From Grammothele lineata (Eukaryota > Basidiomycota > Agaricomycetes > Polyporales > Polyporaceae): 64,000 bases of DNA. Where the stretch lies: NCBI GenBank assembly GCA_002150815.3, contig NDFF03000004.1, positions 62,001-126,000 on the forward strand. Reading direction: 5' to 3'. The notes beneath the pieces are model-generated. The model made no database searches. It saw only the letters and a list, made by a program, of their open reading frames with translations, and was not told the origin of the DNA. Made by a program: the position numbers and the translations under genes. How positions within the stretch are numbered: position 1 is the stretch's first letter; each line of letters starts with the position of its first letter. Positions 35,728 through 46,808 of the stretch are shown piece by piece.

Positions 35728-36249
35728 CTACGCTTTGGCGGGCGGCGGTGTAATAGTAGTACTAGGCGTGGGCTCTGCGGAAGTCGACGGCGAAGCGGTG
35801 CTTGCACTGGCGGGGTTTTGGGTACTCCTCCCGAATATCCTGCTCTTTTTTCCCTTCTTGTCTTTCTCGTCCTTGAGTTTCTTTTCCTTTTTGTCAGCCT
35901 TTTTTCTTGGCGGGACGGCAACGATCCCTGTGGAAAACCCGTAGGATGTAGAGAGAGCACCGAACGCTGCTTCGTAGTCGCGAGGCGGGGGGGCCTTTTG
36001 AGTCGTGGTAGACGAGGAGGAAGAAGGAAGGGGCGGTGAGGTGACTTGGGAGCTAGAGGGTGGAGGGTGAAGGGGTTGCTGAGGACGTCCGATTTGGTTG
36101 GTCGTAGAAGAGACATCGGTCAGATGAATCGACGGTACCTTGGGGATGAGGTTTGTGGTAGATCCGGTGGTTGTGATGGTATCGGAAGAGAGGGTGCTTG
36201 CGAGGGACTCGAGGGACTGCAGCTTCGGGTTGGCGGACGGCTGCGACAT
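35728..36249 (-). CDS. Small Lys-rich, Ser/Pro-rich hypothetical protein
   Basis: Single exon, 173 residues, function unknown. The first 90 residues are Ser/Thr/Pro-rich. A more conserved-looking core DYEAAFGALSTSYGFSTG (91-108) is followed by a strongly basic block (113-137, PPRKKADKKEKKLKDEK and more) that could be a nuclear signal or an RNA or membrane contact. The tail is Ser/Pro/Ala-rich. Expected to be largely disordered. I consider it real because the frame is open across its length with a good ATG context, and the core does not look random. Confidence 0.68.
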   Translation of the reverse strand: MSQPSANPKLQSLESLASTLSSDTITTTGSTTNLIPKVPSIHLTDVSSTTNQIGRPQQPLHPPPSSSQVTSPPLPSSSSSTTTQKAPPPRDYEAAFGALSTSYGFSTGIVAVPPRKKADKKEKKLKDEKDKKGKKSRIFGRSTQNPASASTASPSTSAEPTPSTTITPPPAKA

Positions 36250-37199
36250 GTTGAGGGGATGAATGAGGTGTGCGGATGAGTCCAGTCGTAGGGTGGGAAG
36301 GCAGTGGGTTGGGTGAATGATGAAGACAACGCACCGTCATGAGTTATAAGGGCTCTGGAGACGCCCCGCTTTATCCATGGATTTGATTATTGGGCCTTAA
36401 CTCACAAGTGGCTTTCAGTCACCCCCAGAGCCACATCGCAAAATCGCGGGAACGCGCAGACTTCCTAGCATTCCTAGCATATGCGGATTCCGAGGTACAC
36501 ACAGCATCTCGCAAAGAGCTCGAAATTTCCCGGGGACATGGAGTCCAGAGCGTCTGAGGCGACGCGTCCCCCTACATTACCCACCCATGGACGCGCGGGC
36601 CCAGTGGCACAAAGCCATTAGTGACTCCGAACACCGAGAACAACGGCGTAGAACCACTAGGTGCCTCAACCACATGGTGCACAAGCTGCGCCTGCTAATG
36701 GCTGACAATATGATGACTTCGTTGTACGACTCGGGCTTGCACTGCGCAGACCCCTCGCAATCATTCATTATGAGGTCTCGGAGCAGTGTCTGCGGATTCG
36801 ACTGCGCGCACGGATTGTGGATCAATCTCTAGGATATTTCTATGCAGGCCTAATGAGTGCATGGCAGACGTCTCAAGCATACGGAAACGGGCGGGGCTCT
36901 ACCTGTAGATGCGCTCATCACCGCTTGGTAGTGCGATAATTCCGGGAGAGGAGTCACCGGATTGCCAGCGAGAGAAGCTCCGCAATCGCCGATACGCCTG
37001 TGACGTGCGTCACCTGAAAGCCACGCGGTGCGTCACGGACACATGGCACCCCAAGGCGAGCGTGACACGGCGTTTTCGGCCTTGTGACTTCGCCCCTGAG
37101 CGCCGATCGCACGCGGTAACTTCTTCAACTTGTTCGACCGTAACGTCAATTTCGAAAATCGGTCCCGAGGGCGAGCACCGAGTCGTGCTGCATCGAACG
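36250..37199. other. Intergenic
   Basis: Upstream regions of the Lys-rich protein and the 2OG oxygenase. No gene seen. A short direct repeat (CTAGCATTC-type) lies near 36464-36480. Confidence 0.5.
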
Positions 37200-38905
37200 A
37201 TGTCCCTTGTGCAGGCTGCGCACGCAGCGGAGTCATCTGCTGCCTTCAAACGTATCCCGATCATGTAAGTAAGTCCTCTCGTCCATGCGAGGCCGCAGCC
37301 CACGGTTATGCTCAACAGGCCCCTTGTCTACTACGCAGTGATCTGCAGAATGTCAATAGCCGAGACCCTGCTGTGCGCCGGGCTCTCGGGGATGAGGTGC
37401 GCGACGCGTGCATGAACGTGGGCTTCTTGTACGGTGCGTAGTCTAGTGTGCTCCGTGCGAAACGCAACGTTGATAACGGCCTGCACAGTGAAGAATCATG
37501 GAATTCCCGACGAAACGATAAACCACGCTCTCGCAGAAATGAAGGAGTACTTTTCTCTCCCTCTCGAGACGAAGATGGAGGTAGATATTCGCACCTTCAG
37601 GACGTCATCCGTACGTTCATGAGCAGCGGACGATACTCAGCTCGACATCAAGAAGACCCCAAACTTCAAAGGCTACAACGCCGTCCTCACGAGCAACAAC
37701 GACCCCAACGGCGATGGCGACATGCACGAAGGCTTTGAATTTGGCTGGGAGGAGCTCGCGCCCCGTACAGACGACGAGAAGCGTGCGCGAGACGGCGTCA
37801 TGGCCGGCGCGAACGTCTGGCCCACAGCTGCCGCCCCGGGCTTTAGAGAAGCCGTTCTCGGATACTAGTCAGTATACCAACCTCGCGCTCCCCTCAAAGA
37901 TCTTCCGAAGGGGGCGGCATCGTGAACGCGCGCGCACGCTGACAATGTTTGACTCCGGCCGCCACGGCCCGCAGTCACGCCGCGGTCGAAGTCGGGCGCA
38001 AGTTGTTCCCGCTCTTCGCGCTCGCGCTCGACCTCCCTGAAGATTTCTTCGATGACAAGGTTAGTACCCTCATGAAGTTTTGCGTTCTGGCTGCGCTTGT
38101 ATCTGGTCTCGTAGCGCGTACTGACGCAGGCTGGGTGCGGCAATATAGACCAGGAACGCGGCTGCGCTCATGCGCGTGCTCCACTATCCGCCGCAGACGG
38201 GGCCGGTGGACGATCGAGTGATCGGCATCGGTGCACACACCGAGTGAGTGTGTGCATCTGCTTCCACCATGGAGTCCTGCGTACGCAGCTCAACGTATCT
38301 GTGGGCATGGTTCGACAGCTTCGAAGTGCGTCCAGCGTCCTTTCGACTTAACGATTAGTAGAAATGATGATAATCGACGCAGTGTTTCACCATCCTCTGG
38401 CAAGAACCGGACATTCAAGCGCTTCAAGTGCTGAACAAACAGAACCAGTGGATAGACGCGCCGCCCATCTCTGGAACTCTTGTCGTGAAGTGAGCAATAG
38501 ACCGAGCCTCCGGTCCGAAACCCCCGGACTCACGATCGACGATTTTACCGCGCAGCCTCGGAGACCAGTTTGCTCGCTGGACCAGTACGCATATGTCTAC
38601 TCTGCAAAACTCTATCTAGACTCACATCATGTGCGCAGACGACGTGTTCAAGTCCACCGTGCACCGCGCGATCAACCGCAGCGGCGTGCGCCGGTACTCC
38701 ATCCCCCTCTTCTTCGGGACGGACTACGACGTCAAGCTCGAGGTTCGTACGCCACCACTACGCATACGCATGCGCGAGTGGAGTTGACTGAATTATGCGG
38801 CAGCCGATCCCTAGCTGCGTCTCGCCCGAGCGGCCACCGAAGTACGAGGTCGTCACTGCAGGCGACTATGTTAAGGAGAGGTTGAAGGCGACGTACGGCC
38901 ATTGA
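37200..38905 (+). CDS. 2-oxoglutarate/Fe(II)-dependent oxygenase (isopenicillin-N-synthase-like)
   Basis: Uses 2-oxoglutarate and O2, or a related scheme, to oxidise an unknown small molecule. Eleven exons: 37200-37264, 37339-37433, 37489-37580, 37641-37867, 37975-38059, 38149-38243, 38319-38325, 38383-38489, 38556-38584, 38639-38742, 38804-38905. They total 1,008 nt and 335 residues, a normal size. The N-terminal DIOX_N part has IPIIDLQNV and VKNHGIP. The iron site is HTD (the Asp codon is split between exons 6 and 7) plus His in STVHRAIN, and the co-substrate Arg is in RRYSIPLFFG. Exon 7 is only 7 nt long (CTTCGAA) and supplies Phe-Glu of the family motif HTDFECFTILWQ. Without it the frame breaks. 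No targeting signal seen. Confidence 0.88.
38319..38325 (+). other. 7-nt micro-exon of the 2OG oxygenase
   Basis: CTTCGAA is bounded by ...GACAG and GTGCGT. The flanking introns are 75 nt (38244-38318) and 57 nt (38326-38382). It joins GA from exon 6 to give Asp-Phe-Glu, then Cys-Phe-Thr from exon 8. Confidence 0.85.
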
Positions 38906-39055
38906 GATGGAAGATTGCGGGGTAGGAACGTAAGACTAGGATTGGAGGTGTACAAATACAAGGATGTACGATGAGGCTACAAGGATGGAATACAGAAAGT
39001 CGACTGGAACCAAGAAATCTCCTCACGAAGAAGTCGAATAGGGCCAAGAATGCGA

Positions 39056-41319
39056 TCAAATCGTCTCCCGCACGAAAGGCGTCACAAGAAGCGGGCACTG
39101 GCTGCCTTCTCGAGGCTTGCCCATGACATACGGCCGAGTGAGCACGCTGCGAACGGCATCAAGTCAGCTTCGTAATTTCACCGCACTACACCTGGACCAC
39201 TTACACGTTTGCCTTTCCGACCTTATCGCTCTCCGCGAACTTGAAACTCGTGACGAGGATGAACACGAACATCTTGATCTCGATGATCGAGAATTTGACG
39301 CCGATGCACGACTGCGCAACGCAAACACCAAACGTCAGCCCAACCTCTTCAGGCACAACAAGCACGCCGAACGGAGCGGAGAGCGGACGGCAGTCCCATA
39401 GTGACTCACCCGAGGTCCCGCAGAGAACGTGAGAATGTTGTTGTACAACCCGGGCTGCGCCTTGACGGCCTCCGGGAGGTTGTCCCAGCGATCGGGGCTA
39501 ACGGGAGGTCGCGCGCACGCAGTCAGCTCCACATGTTCTGCGGGATGAAACGAAGCGCAGTGCAGGGATACTCACTTGAACGCCCACCCGTCCGGGCCCC
39601 ACACCTCGCGGTCGAGGTTGAACGCCTCGATGGGGACGTGCACGCAGCTACCCTTGGGCATGACGAAGCTATTTGCCTCTTCGTAGTCGCCGTACTTGGT
39701 GCGCAGCTTCACAGGCGTCGCGGTTGGGATGACGTCGTCGCGGGTCGCGACGCGGATGGAGGAGTGCACCGGAGGAATGAGACGGAGCGTCTCACGGACG
39801 ACGTTCTCGAGGTACGGCAGCTCTGCGATCTTCTCGTATAGCGAAGCGATCTCGTCTTGTGTGAGGGACTCGAGGGGAGCGGATGGGGCGATAGCGAGAA
39901 GTTCGGCACGGAGTCGATCTTGGACGGCGGGATAGACAGAGAGCAGGTAGAAGATCCACGTGACGGAAAGCGAGCTGGTGTCGGAGCCGGCGAACATGAA
40001 CGTGTTGATGTTGTGCAGAATGTCTTCGTCCGAGATGCGCTGGTCCTGAGGCAAGTCTTCAGCCGCATTTGACCTCACTGCAGCGATTTCAATGTTCAGA
40101 AGATGCACAGCGTGCAATGTGTAGAGCACTCACGAAGTGCGCTAAGCAGATCCTTCCCGATGTATGCACTCCCAGACTTCTCCGCCTCTTGTATCTTGCG
40201 CTTCTTCTCCTGAATGAGTTGCCCCGCTACGCGCTGAATGGTAGCCTGAGACTTCTTGATGACACCGTAACGTTCGCCGGGCTTCATCCGAAACAACATC
40301 AGGCGAAGTCGTTCATGCGAAGACGTTCACGTACCAGTATCCGGTCCAATATAGGCGCATACATGAGGAGCAACTCCCAAACTCCGCCTCCTTGCTGTGA
40401 TACGGCAATCTCGAACATCTCTTTGTATGCGAGGAACAGCTCATTCGACTCATTCTGGATGGCATTGAACTGATAATCAAAACCTTTGGTCTTTATGTAA
40501 GTATGAAAATGTAGCAAATGTCGCGAGACGTACCTGCTAGCCCAATCACGTCGAATGTCGCCCGACTGATCCAGTGGCATACATCGAGCCTCGCGCTCCC
40601 AATCAACTTGTCGTCCTGAGCCTCTCCGCCGTCCTTCATTTGCGTCTCCGCGATGAGCGTCATCCACCTGTCCCTAAGCTCGACACCCTTCTGAAACGTT
40701 ACAGGAACAAGGGCGCGCATATTCTGGAGGGAGAAAGCAGGCGTGCCAACGCGCCGCTGGCGTTTGTGTACTTGTCCTTCGGCAGCTAGCATACCAACTC
40801 CAATAAGGCTTGATATGAGAGCGCGGGATTGCCATGGTTTCTCGTAGACGGTGGAATGTTTCAGGACGTGCGCGAGGGAGACGGGGTCGAGAGTGAAGAG
40901 ACGTTGGTCCCACTAGGAAGATGATGGGTACAGATGCGGGATATGATAGTAGAATGGACATACAGGAAGGAAGCCCCGTATCCTAACATTTCTTCCATAG
41001 TGCTTCACGAATGCTTCGTGGACTCGGGGAGATCTGGAGGGACTATTAAGGTGGTCAGCCCAGCTCGGAGCGTCACACAATGGGGAGTACGGCGGGGCAA
41101 CATCGGTCTGAGGGCAAGGAAGAACGCGCTTCGTGCGCTCAAACAGTTAAGTACTCACTCTAGCACCATCCCCATATGATTCCCAAACAGACTACGCGTA
41201 GGCGGACCTGGCAGTCTGCGTAGAGGGTTCCATCTTGGTTCCAGGAAGGAGAGGTAGAGGACGTATAAGGTGCCGGCCGCAAGAAGGGCGACTAGTAAGC
41301 TGCCAAGTAGCGCGAACAT
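39056..41319 (-). CDS. Cytochrome P450 monooxygenase, membrane-anchored
   Basis: Microsomal class II P450 that needs a separate reductase. The start MFALLGSLLVALLAAGTLYV is a membrane anchor followed by RRLPGPP. Several short introns interrupt it. The I-helix is MFAGSDTSS, the ExxR motif is ETLR in NVVRETLRLIPP, the PxRW motif is PDRW, and the heme motif is FSAGPRSCIG, split by an intron with its Cys codon near 39306. It ends QCPLLVTPFVRETI. All core residues are present. Substrate unknown; I cannot place it in a numbered CYP family without a search. It is convergent with the 2OG oxygenase (150 bases apart) and divergent from the CCDC25-like gene. Confidence 0.88.
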
Positions 41320-41753
41320 AATGTCTTCGAGCGCTGTGGAGAGGCGGAGGAGAGGGAATATGTACGGGGGGTGGGAAAGGGTGTTGGGTTGAGTTCTTAT
41401 TGTGTCTTGAGACAATAATGGCGATCGAGTTTGTCAAATAGGGAGACCGAGAGCGGGCTCGCCGGTCTCCTATGTGTCTTCATCTTGCAGACAAGCCGAC
41501 GCGTGAACTATCCAGACGAGATGGAAGAGCTAGAATACGGCCGGGCCCGTCGAGAAACATGAGAAGAGGAGTTGTTGGTCGATTTTGGGCGCTGATACAA
41601 GCGCTGAAAGTTGTCACCCAAATAAGGCAAAAGCTTCTCGGCCCGGCCCATCCGGGCACCGTCGCGTGGGCGCTTTTCTGCCTAGCACCTCTCACCCGAT
41701 CCAGCACCAGGCGAAAACCATTTTCCGGCCCAGCCTCCTCATAACTCGGCAGA
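41320..41753. promoter_or_regulatory. Divergent promoter P450 / CCDC25-like
   Basis: A 434-base gap between two opposed ATG codons. No clear TATA box. Confidence 0.4.
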
Positions 41754-42785
41754 ATGGTGCTTTTCTTCACCTCAACAGGTATTACCGCTCATTAAAGGCA
41801 TTCAATATCTGCTTACGACGTCTCGTTGGTTGCACTCAGCTCATAACCCGCCCGTGACGATGTATATGGGCAAGGATAAATTCGAGAGTAAACAAGTTTC
41901 CTCTGACCGTCGATATACAAAGTCTAACACGATGGTTATTAGACGAGGACCTCATCAGATACGCATGGCCACAAGATGTATGGTTCCACGTGGACAAACT
42001 TTCCTCTGCGCATGTCTACCTGCGAATGCCCGAAGGCATGTCATGGGACTCTATCCCCGAACCGCTCCTGGTGGATTGCGCACAGCTTGTAAAGGCAAAC
42101 TCCATTGAAGGTGTGTGGTGAAGATAACGATATAACTTAGTTGGTTGACACGGTCAGACTTCCAGGTAACAAGAAGGATAACTTGACGGTCATCTGGACA
42201 CCAGGAGACAACCTGAAGGTTCGTAATAGACTCATTCCTCATCGTTGAGTTTGGCATTGATCAGAATATTCCAGAAAACCGGTGATATGGCCGTTGGGCA
42301 GGTGTCGTTTCATAACGACAAGCGGGTAAGTATGCAGTTCATCGTTTATAGGAGCTGTGTCTGAATCACTACATCAGGTGAAGCGCAGTACGTCTAGCAG
42401 ATTTTGACGCTTTTCTCTGCAAGTCTCACGGCCTGGACAGTACACGTCGCGAAACGCGAAAATGTGATCGTAAACCGGCTCAACAAGACCAAAGTCGAGA
42501 AAGAAGTCGACCACGAGCAAGAGCGTGTCGACCGCGTGAAGAAAGAGAACGCTGTCAAGCGCGCCGCTGCTGCACAGAAGGTTTGTCTTTCTCACGACCA
42601 CTCGACGAAGGGGCCCCGCTGATTATGGTCTCGGCCCCGTGTAGAAAAAGGTCGACGCGGAGCTCGCGAAGCAGCGGGAGGCGGAGAAGGCTGCGCGGTC
42701 GTACGACAACCTCTTCGATGGCGAGGAAGAGGACGAGGAGCATCAGCAACAATCTGTGCAAGAGATGATGGACGATTTCATGTAG
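41754..42785 (+). CDS. CCDC25: CCDC25-like protein (NFACT-R domain)
   Basis: Homologue of coiled-coil domain protein 25, the short member of the NFACT-R (DUF814) group. Eight exons: 41754-41778, 41840-41887, 41943-42110, 42166-42218, 42275-42325, 42378-42387, 42441-42580, 42645-42785. They total 636 nt and 211 residues, near the animal length. Family landmarks are [49 protein letters not shown] and [13 protein letters not shown], then a charged coiled-coil ([18 protein letters not shown]) and the C-terminus MMDDFM. Exon 6 is 10 nt. The NFACT-R domain is linked to RNA and ribosome quality control in larger relatives. In animals CCDC25 has also been reported as a DNA sensor, which is not expected here. 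Confidence 0.93.
42378..42387 (+). other. 10-nt micro-exon of the CCDC25-like gene
   Basis: GTGAAGCGCA between CATCAG and GTACGT. It encodes Val-Lys-Arg and the first base of Ile. Needed to keep frame and to match the family's DVKI-type segment. Confidence 0.8.
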
Positions 42786-42978
42786 GCGTATCCGCACGAT
42801 ACATGTAACTATAACACTGCAAGAACCAACAGCAAGCGAAGTAGTTTACCACTCTCGATCTTATCCTTTCGTCCGTGAGTGTCGTCTTCTGCTGGATGCG
42901 GTATCTGATAGGGCTCTACGGATAGACATCAGATCTCTGCCATTGTTTCCAGATATGAGAAGGGCTCACGCATCATCG

Positions 42979-43286
42979 TCATCCAAAGGATGGCCTAGTG
43001 GCCGTCGGGAATGCCCAGCCCTGCGCCTTTGCCTTCTTAGCGAAGGCCGTCGACGACGCGCCAAGCTTCGTTCCCTTCCCAGTATCGTCTTTCGAGCTGT
43101 TCTTCTTCGAGTCAGCCTCCTGCTCTGCCAGAGTGCTGGTGTCGGACTCGATAGACTTAGCTGTCCAGTCGAGTCAGTACCCGGTTGTGCAGCACCGTGA
43201 CGGTACTCACTATCGTCGTTCGAGACATTCGTCTGGGACGGCAGCGCAGTGGTATCCGACTTGGAGGTCACTGCATTGTTGCTCAT
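42979..43286 (-). CDS. Small unknown protein, twin 1
   Basis: Two exons (43286-43211, 43160-42979) give 85 residues. Starts MSNNAVTSKSD. The C-terminal half SDTSTL...FAKKAKAQGW and PTATRPSFG is shared with twin 2 at 44104-44375. Hydrophilic, charged, no signal peptide or membrane segment. Function unknown; the size and composition are like stress-induced or chromatin-associated small proteins, but I claim neither. A TATA box (TATAAAG, 43378-43384) lies about 92 bases upstream. Confidence 0.75.
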
Positions 43287-44103
43287 GCTGGACTATAAGG
43301 AGGAGTACGGTGGTCGGAGTGTGTGTAAAGTCGGGAGAGTGAAGAGAGCCTGCCTGCTTTGATACCTCATCGGCCCCCTTTATACGCAGAGTACCCGTCC
43401 GTCCTTCGCTGTCCGGGAAGCTTCGTGAGACGCGAAACGTTTTCCCATCAGTCGTCCCGCGCGCCATCACCACACAAATAACACTCCCGTACCATTCGAG
43501 ACCGGCGGAAGCTACACTGTGATTGCAGATATCCGTGTTCGAGCTGAACCCCGGGCAGAGGGTTCGGTGGTTACTATATCACGCGTCCGACGCTTCCACT
43601 TGCGGAAAGCGTCTAAAAGGCATAGCTTAGCTGGCGCTACGCTACCCCGGATCCGCACTGCCTAGTACCATTACGCCGGCGCCGCATTATCCGCCACCTC
43701 CTTGCCCAGGGTCCAGGGCTTGGCCCTTGGGCCACGTAAGTCGAATTTGCTCAGATACCGGCGCTATAAGGCATTGTCCGTTACGGGACGTACCCGTATC
43801 CTTGAAACGATACGGATTGCTTCAAGGACTCTTGCAAGGCTTGAATCGATTCAAGACACGGTTGCAGTGACGCAAGACACGCAGTTAGAACCGCGGAACA
43901 TCGGCCTCTGAGGAGGTATCGATTGCATACGAGAACATGGGGGGAGATGAACAAGGGGTAGAGATCTCTTCCTAATGTTCTTGTGCACGAAAGGAGACGG
44001 TGTCATCTAAATCCACTGGCGTAGGGAAGAAGCATCTGCTATGAGTAGCGCGTCAGCTTCGATAGTCAGGACCCAGGTCTCAGACACGTACCCACAGAGG
44101 GCT
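43287..44103. other. Spacer between the twin genes, with nested inverted repeats
   Basis: No gene. Holds the twin 1 promoter and a structured stretch at 43790-43870, listed separately. Confidence 0.5.
43793..43855. repeat. Nested inverted repeats
   Basis: CCGTATC...GATACGG (43793-43815, a hairpin with an 8-base loop), CTTGAA...TTCAAG (43801-43826), then a perfect 16-base palindrome CTTGAATCGATTCAAG (43840-43855). No gene overlaps. Role unknown. Confidence 0.55.
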
Positions 44104-44375
44104 TCAGCCACCGAAGGAAGGCTTAGTAGCCGTCGGGGCGGCCCATCCCTCCTTCTTCGCCTTCTTGGCGAACTCGGAGGCCGAGTCGCTCAGCGTGTTA
44201 TCCGCTTTCGACTCGTCCTTCGTCGTGCTTTTGCCCTTGGAATCATGGGGCTCGCAAAGTGTGGTGGTGTCGGACGCAACCGACTTGGCTATGGTCTTGA
44301 GGTAAGTACGCGCAGCTCCGCGGGTGCGACTGAGAACGTACCGTCATCTTGCGCTGCCTTTCCGCTGTTGCTCAT
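44104..44375 (-). CDS. Small unknown protein, twin 2
   Basis: Two exons (44375-44342, 44288-44104) give 72 residues. Starts MSNSGKAAQDD and shares with twin 1 the intron position, SDTTTL, a Lys/Ser/Asp-rich middle, SASEFAKKAKKEGW and PTATKPSFGG. The spacer between SDT and FAKKAK varies in length and sequence, while the C-terminal FAKKAKxxGWxxPTATxPSFG box is nearly fixed, so that box is the likely functional part. A TATA box (TATAAAAGGG, 44451-44460) lies about 76-85 bases upstream. Not recognised from any named family. Confidence 0.75.
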
Positions 44376-46808
44376 ATTGTGCGAGGGCGAATCAGTTGGA
44401 TCGAGGTTTGTCTAGGATGAGACTGTTGGTCCTCCTCGTTGACAGCCAAGCCCTTTTATATGCAGCTGAGTGCCTCAGGTCCTGACTCACGCGAACTCAA
44501 AGCTTCACCCTCGTCGATTATTCTGCACACAACGCCAAACGATGATCTCACTGAGAAACTAGCGTGACGTCGCATGAACGCGGCGGCTGCGACGGTCTAG
44601 GCTGCTACGCACTCTCATCAAAATCGGCCCCGCAGGTTCAGTAGACAGCATGTTAACCGCTGCGCATACCCCACAACTCGCGGTACCTGCGATCCCAGAC
44701 TGCGCGACTTCGGTGGAGGAGTCATCGGAAGCTACGAAGTTGGGCCACCTCCGTGTTCGTAAGTTGGAGTCGCTTGGATCGCGCCCTGCCCGGAAACGTG
44801 TCCGGGCATTCTCTTCACTCCATTCCACCAGCTGCGCCCGACAAGATGTCAGTTTCATGGCGGCTGCGCGGGCGACTCGCCATACCTCGCAAGATAATGT
44901 CCACGCGACCCAGGGCGTCAGCCCCGCGGCTGCGGGACTGCGCGCTGCACGCGCGAGGGACACGCTGAATGTACTTACAATTCGCACACCATGCATGACG
45001 CTGCGCGTGCCAGGATCGTCGATCTCGATACTGCAGCGTTGGTGGTACCCTACGGCGGCAACGCCGGAGAGAAAACAGGAAGAAGCTGTGGTTTGCGGCG
45101 GCGGGCCCGCCGTCACGGTACCGCGCGGAGTATCAAAGTTGCGCACGTGCCTTTTGACGATGGTTCTGGCGCCTATTAAACTCCCAGTCCTCCGAGGCGT
45201 CGGCATTTCTTCCATCATCTCCTCTCAACGGCCATGCTATACCCTCTGTTCACATATCCATGTGCTGGCGCTAGATCACGTCCCTTTCAATATACTACAT
45301 TTCTCTCCGGTTTTCTCTGCATCTCCTCAGAAAGCTTCACGGTCATAGACGCTAGGCTTATCATGGAGTCCATGAGTACATTCAAGATGATGATTCGACA
45401 TCCGACGTGGCGAACGCACTGACTCGTCAGTGACTGTTGGAAGGGTATCCAGGCCTGGGAACGATTGACTGAATAGGAGCCGGCATTCCGACGAGGTTCG
45501 ACTTCTATCATCAGGCTCATATGAAGACGCATCACTGCGTAAGCCGGGCGAGATCGAGACCATGGTGCGTTTTCTTAAATCCGTTCTCACTCGGACCTCA
45601 TTTTCTCCAGAAGGAGCTAACTAAGAATTTGTATGATCAGAATGGATCTACGGGAGCGGGAGTGACACACAGCTTTACTGGTACCCGCCATGCAGCTTGC
45701 AGGACGCCCACTCGTAATGATCTACCGAAGACTGCTCGTCGCGGAAGTCACAGAACACGGTGGTCCTTGCTTGAGACCCACCGCCACTTCTCCACTATTC
45801 TCATCGGTACCAATGGTGATAGACGTGCGCGAAGTCCGCGATATGATCGGTAGGGTAATGCTTATGTGTTTGTCCGTGAGCTCACACCTCACTCGTACGG
45901 CACCTCTTTGATATTGGGCCAATACCAATGGTCGTCATTGACTGTGCTATAATCAGGACGGGCCCGAAGGATTAGCACATGCGGCTAAGAAGCACTACCG
46001 TGTCACTGGTAAGGCACATCGTATGATTGCTTGTGAAGGGACTGACTGAGTCATAGGCTAGGTCAGACTTCTCTAGCTGCGCGTACATAGCAAACCATAC
46101 AGACTTGGCCCCCGTTAGGGCGTGCATATATGAAGTTAATTCTAGACTTGATGGAACGGATCACGTCCAGACGCCCCTTCACCTTCGTATGCTTCCATCA
46201 CTCCGCCGTTGCTTGACACCGCCCTGCTTCTACCCGTTCATCCACAAGGTTCCGACCTTCCGTAGGGTCAAGCGACAGAATATCTTCTCACGGAACGGCG
46301 GAATGAGAGTAATTAGTCTTCTCGCGCGTGTATCGTGGTCGTTGTAGGTATTTCTATAGAACTCGGATGTTGCCCGGCCTGACGTTCGGTCCAGATTTTA
46401 CTCGTTTGCTCTGTCTTCTGCTGAAACCCACGGCAGTTGTGGATCTCATGACAGGTCTAAGACATAGGGAGGTTTGAGCTCCGCGGGCGAGGCGCCTAGG
46501 TGACTTTCGAACAATCAAGGAAGCTAGACGGCGACGCTGGACGAGATCGGCATTCAGACACACCTGAATTTGTCTTTGGGCGCGGCGAAGGAAACATCCC
46601 TGATTTCATGGGATGAAGGGTTTGTTCCGGCGAAGCGCGGTGGGTACTGACGGTGGACGACATATAAACTTAGTCCTTGGGTAGGCGGTGAGTCCCGAGT
46701 ATTATCGCCTCCCGCCCCCCTATTGTGTCATCCCCCTGGCTTTTTCCCTCTCGTATCAGCCGTTGTCACTGACCCCTGTCTTCAATCTCTTCCTGCCTCC
46801 CTCTGATC
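44376..46808. other. Long intergenic stretch
   Basis: No supported gene in 2.4 kb. Two overlapping opposed frames at 44.6-45.3 kb have no domain. A TATA-like TATTAAA near 45174, then a CT-rich leader and ATG at 45234, look like a promoter, but the 62-codon frame after it is not convincing. The last 150 bases carry the FMN oxidase promoter. Confidence 0.45.
46663..46668 (+). promoter_or_regulatory. TATA box of FMN oxidase 1
   Basis: TATAAA, about 140 bases before the ATG at 46809, followed by a long CT-rich leader. Confidence 0.6.

Noticed and set aside
37865..38238. Minus-strand frames across the 2OG oxygenase
   Set aside because: Antisense shadows of exons 5 and 6. The + strand model is complete and matches the family.
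44559..45348. Opposed open frames of about 220 codons
   Set aside because: They overlap in antisense, with no domain or splice logic. Long frames like these arise by chance in GC-rich DNA.
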